From contig JACCSL010000489.1 of NCBI GenBank assembly GCA_013812995.1, positions 1 through 5,505 on the forward strand: a stretch of 5,505 nt of DNA, written 5' to 3'. Both the position numbers and the translations under genes were made by a program. The notes beneath the pieces are model-generated. The model searched no databases. It was not told the DNA's origin and saw nothing but the letters and a program-made list of their open reading frames with translations. Below, piece after piece: positions 5,491 to 5,505 of this stretch (position 1 is the stretch's first letter; the number at the start of each line of letters is the position of its first letter). Source of the DNA: Ardenticatenales bacterium. GTDB taxonomy: Bacteria; Chloroflexota; Anaerolineae; Ardenticatenales; Ardenticatenaceae.

Positions 5491-5505
5491 CCTGGGCTCT
5501 GAAGG
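5487..5505 (+). CDS. Start of a further gene (partial, runs off the window)
   Basis: TTG 5487 follows the strong Shine-Dalgarno at 5473-5482 and overlaps the SnoaL-like stop by TTGA, the same junction type as prfA/prmC. The visible product is only MTWALK, too short to identify. A GTG at 5482 is too close to the Shine-Dalgarno to be the better start. The call rests on the ribosome-binding site and junction alone. Confidence 0.5.

Overview
The window is GC-rich bacterial chromosomal DNA with dense, tightly coupled genes (four 4-base stop/start overlaps). No gene is diagnostic of a lineage. The mix of a release-factor operon, a beta-carbonic anhydrase of the CMDHR/HTNC type, a chromosomal AAC(3) and an AAMDC-like protein would suit a large-genome soil bacterium such as a Ktedonobacteria-type Chloroflexota. 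That placement is an inference from memory, not shown by the sequence.

Region 1 (1-423): the probable C-terminal tail of an upstream gene (stop at 101-103), about 160 bases of non-coding DNA, a strong intrinsic terminator (262-307), then a near-consensus sigma-70 promoter (317-345). A second, compact intrinsic terminator (368-394) lies between that promoter and prfA.

Region 2 (424-2980, + strand): a translation-quality operon, prfA (RF1), prmC (the methylase that modifies the RF1/RF2 GGQ glutamine) and tsaC (threonylcarbamoyl-AMP synthase for tRNA t6A). The genes overlap by TTGA and ATGA. PrmC acts directly on the product of the gene before it.

Region 3 (2982-3880, - strand): a beta-class carbonic anhydrase followed, with an ATGA overlap, by a small MORN_2/YwqK-like repeat protein. 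This pair converges on tsaC with one base between the stop codons and no visible terminator.

Region 4 (3881-3981): a divergent intergenic spacer carrying a 23-bp imperfect inverted repeat.

Region 5 (3982-5505, + strand): an AAMDC/Mth938-domain protein, an aminoglycoside 3-N-acetyltransferase of the AAC(3)-II/III/VI type, a short SnoaL-like protein lacking the usual N-terminal third, and the first codons of a further gene behind a near-perfect Shine-Dalgarno sequence.

I do not see a clear undescribed multi-gene system. The best candidates for follow-up are the promoter-proximal terminator in the prfA leader and the AAMDC-like/AAC(3)/short-SnoaL cluster.
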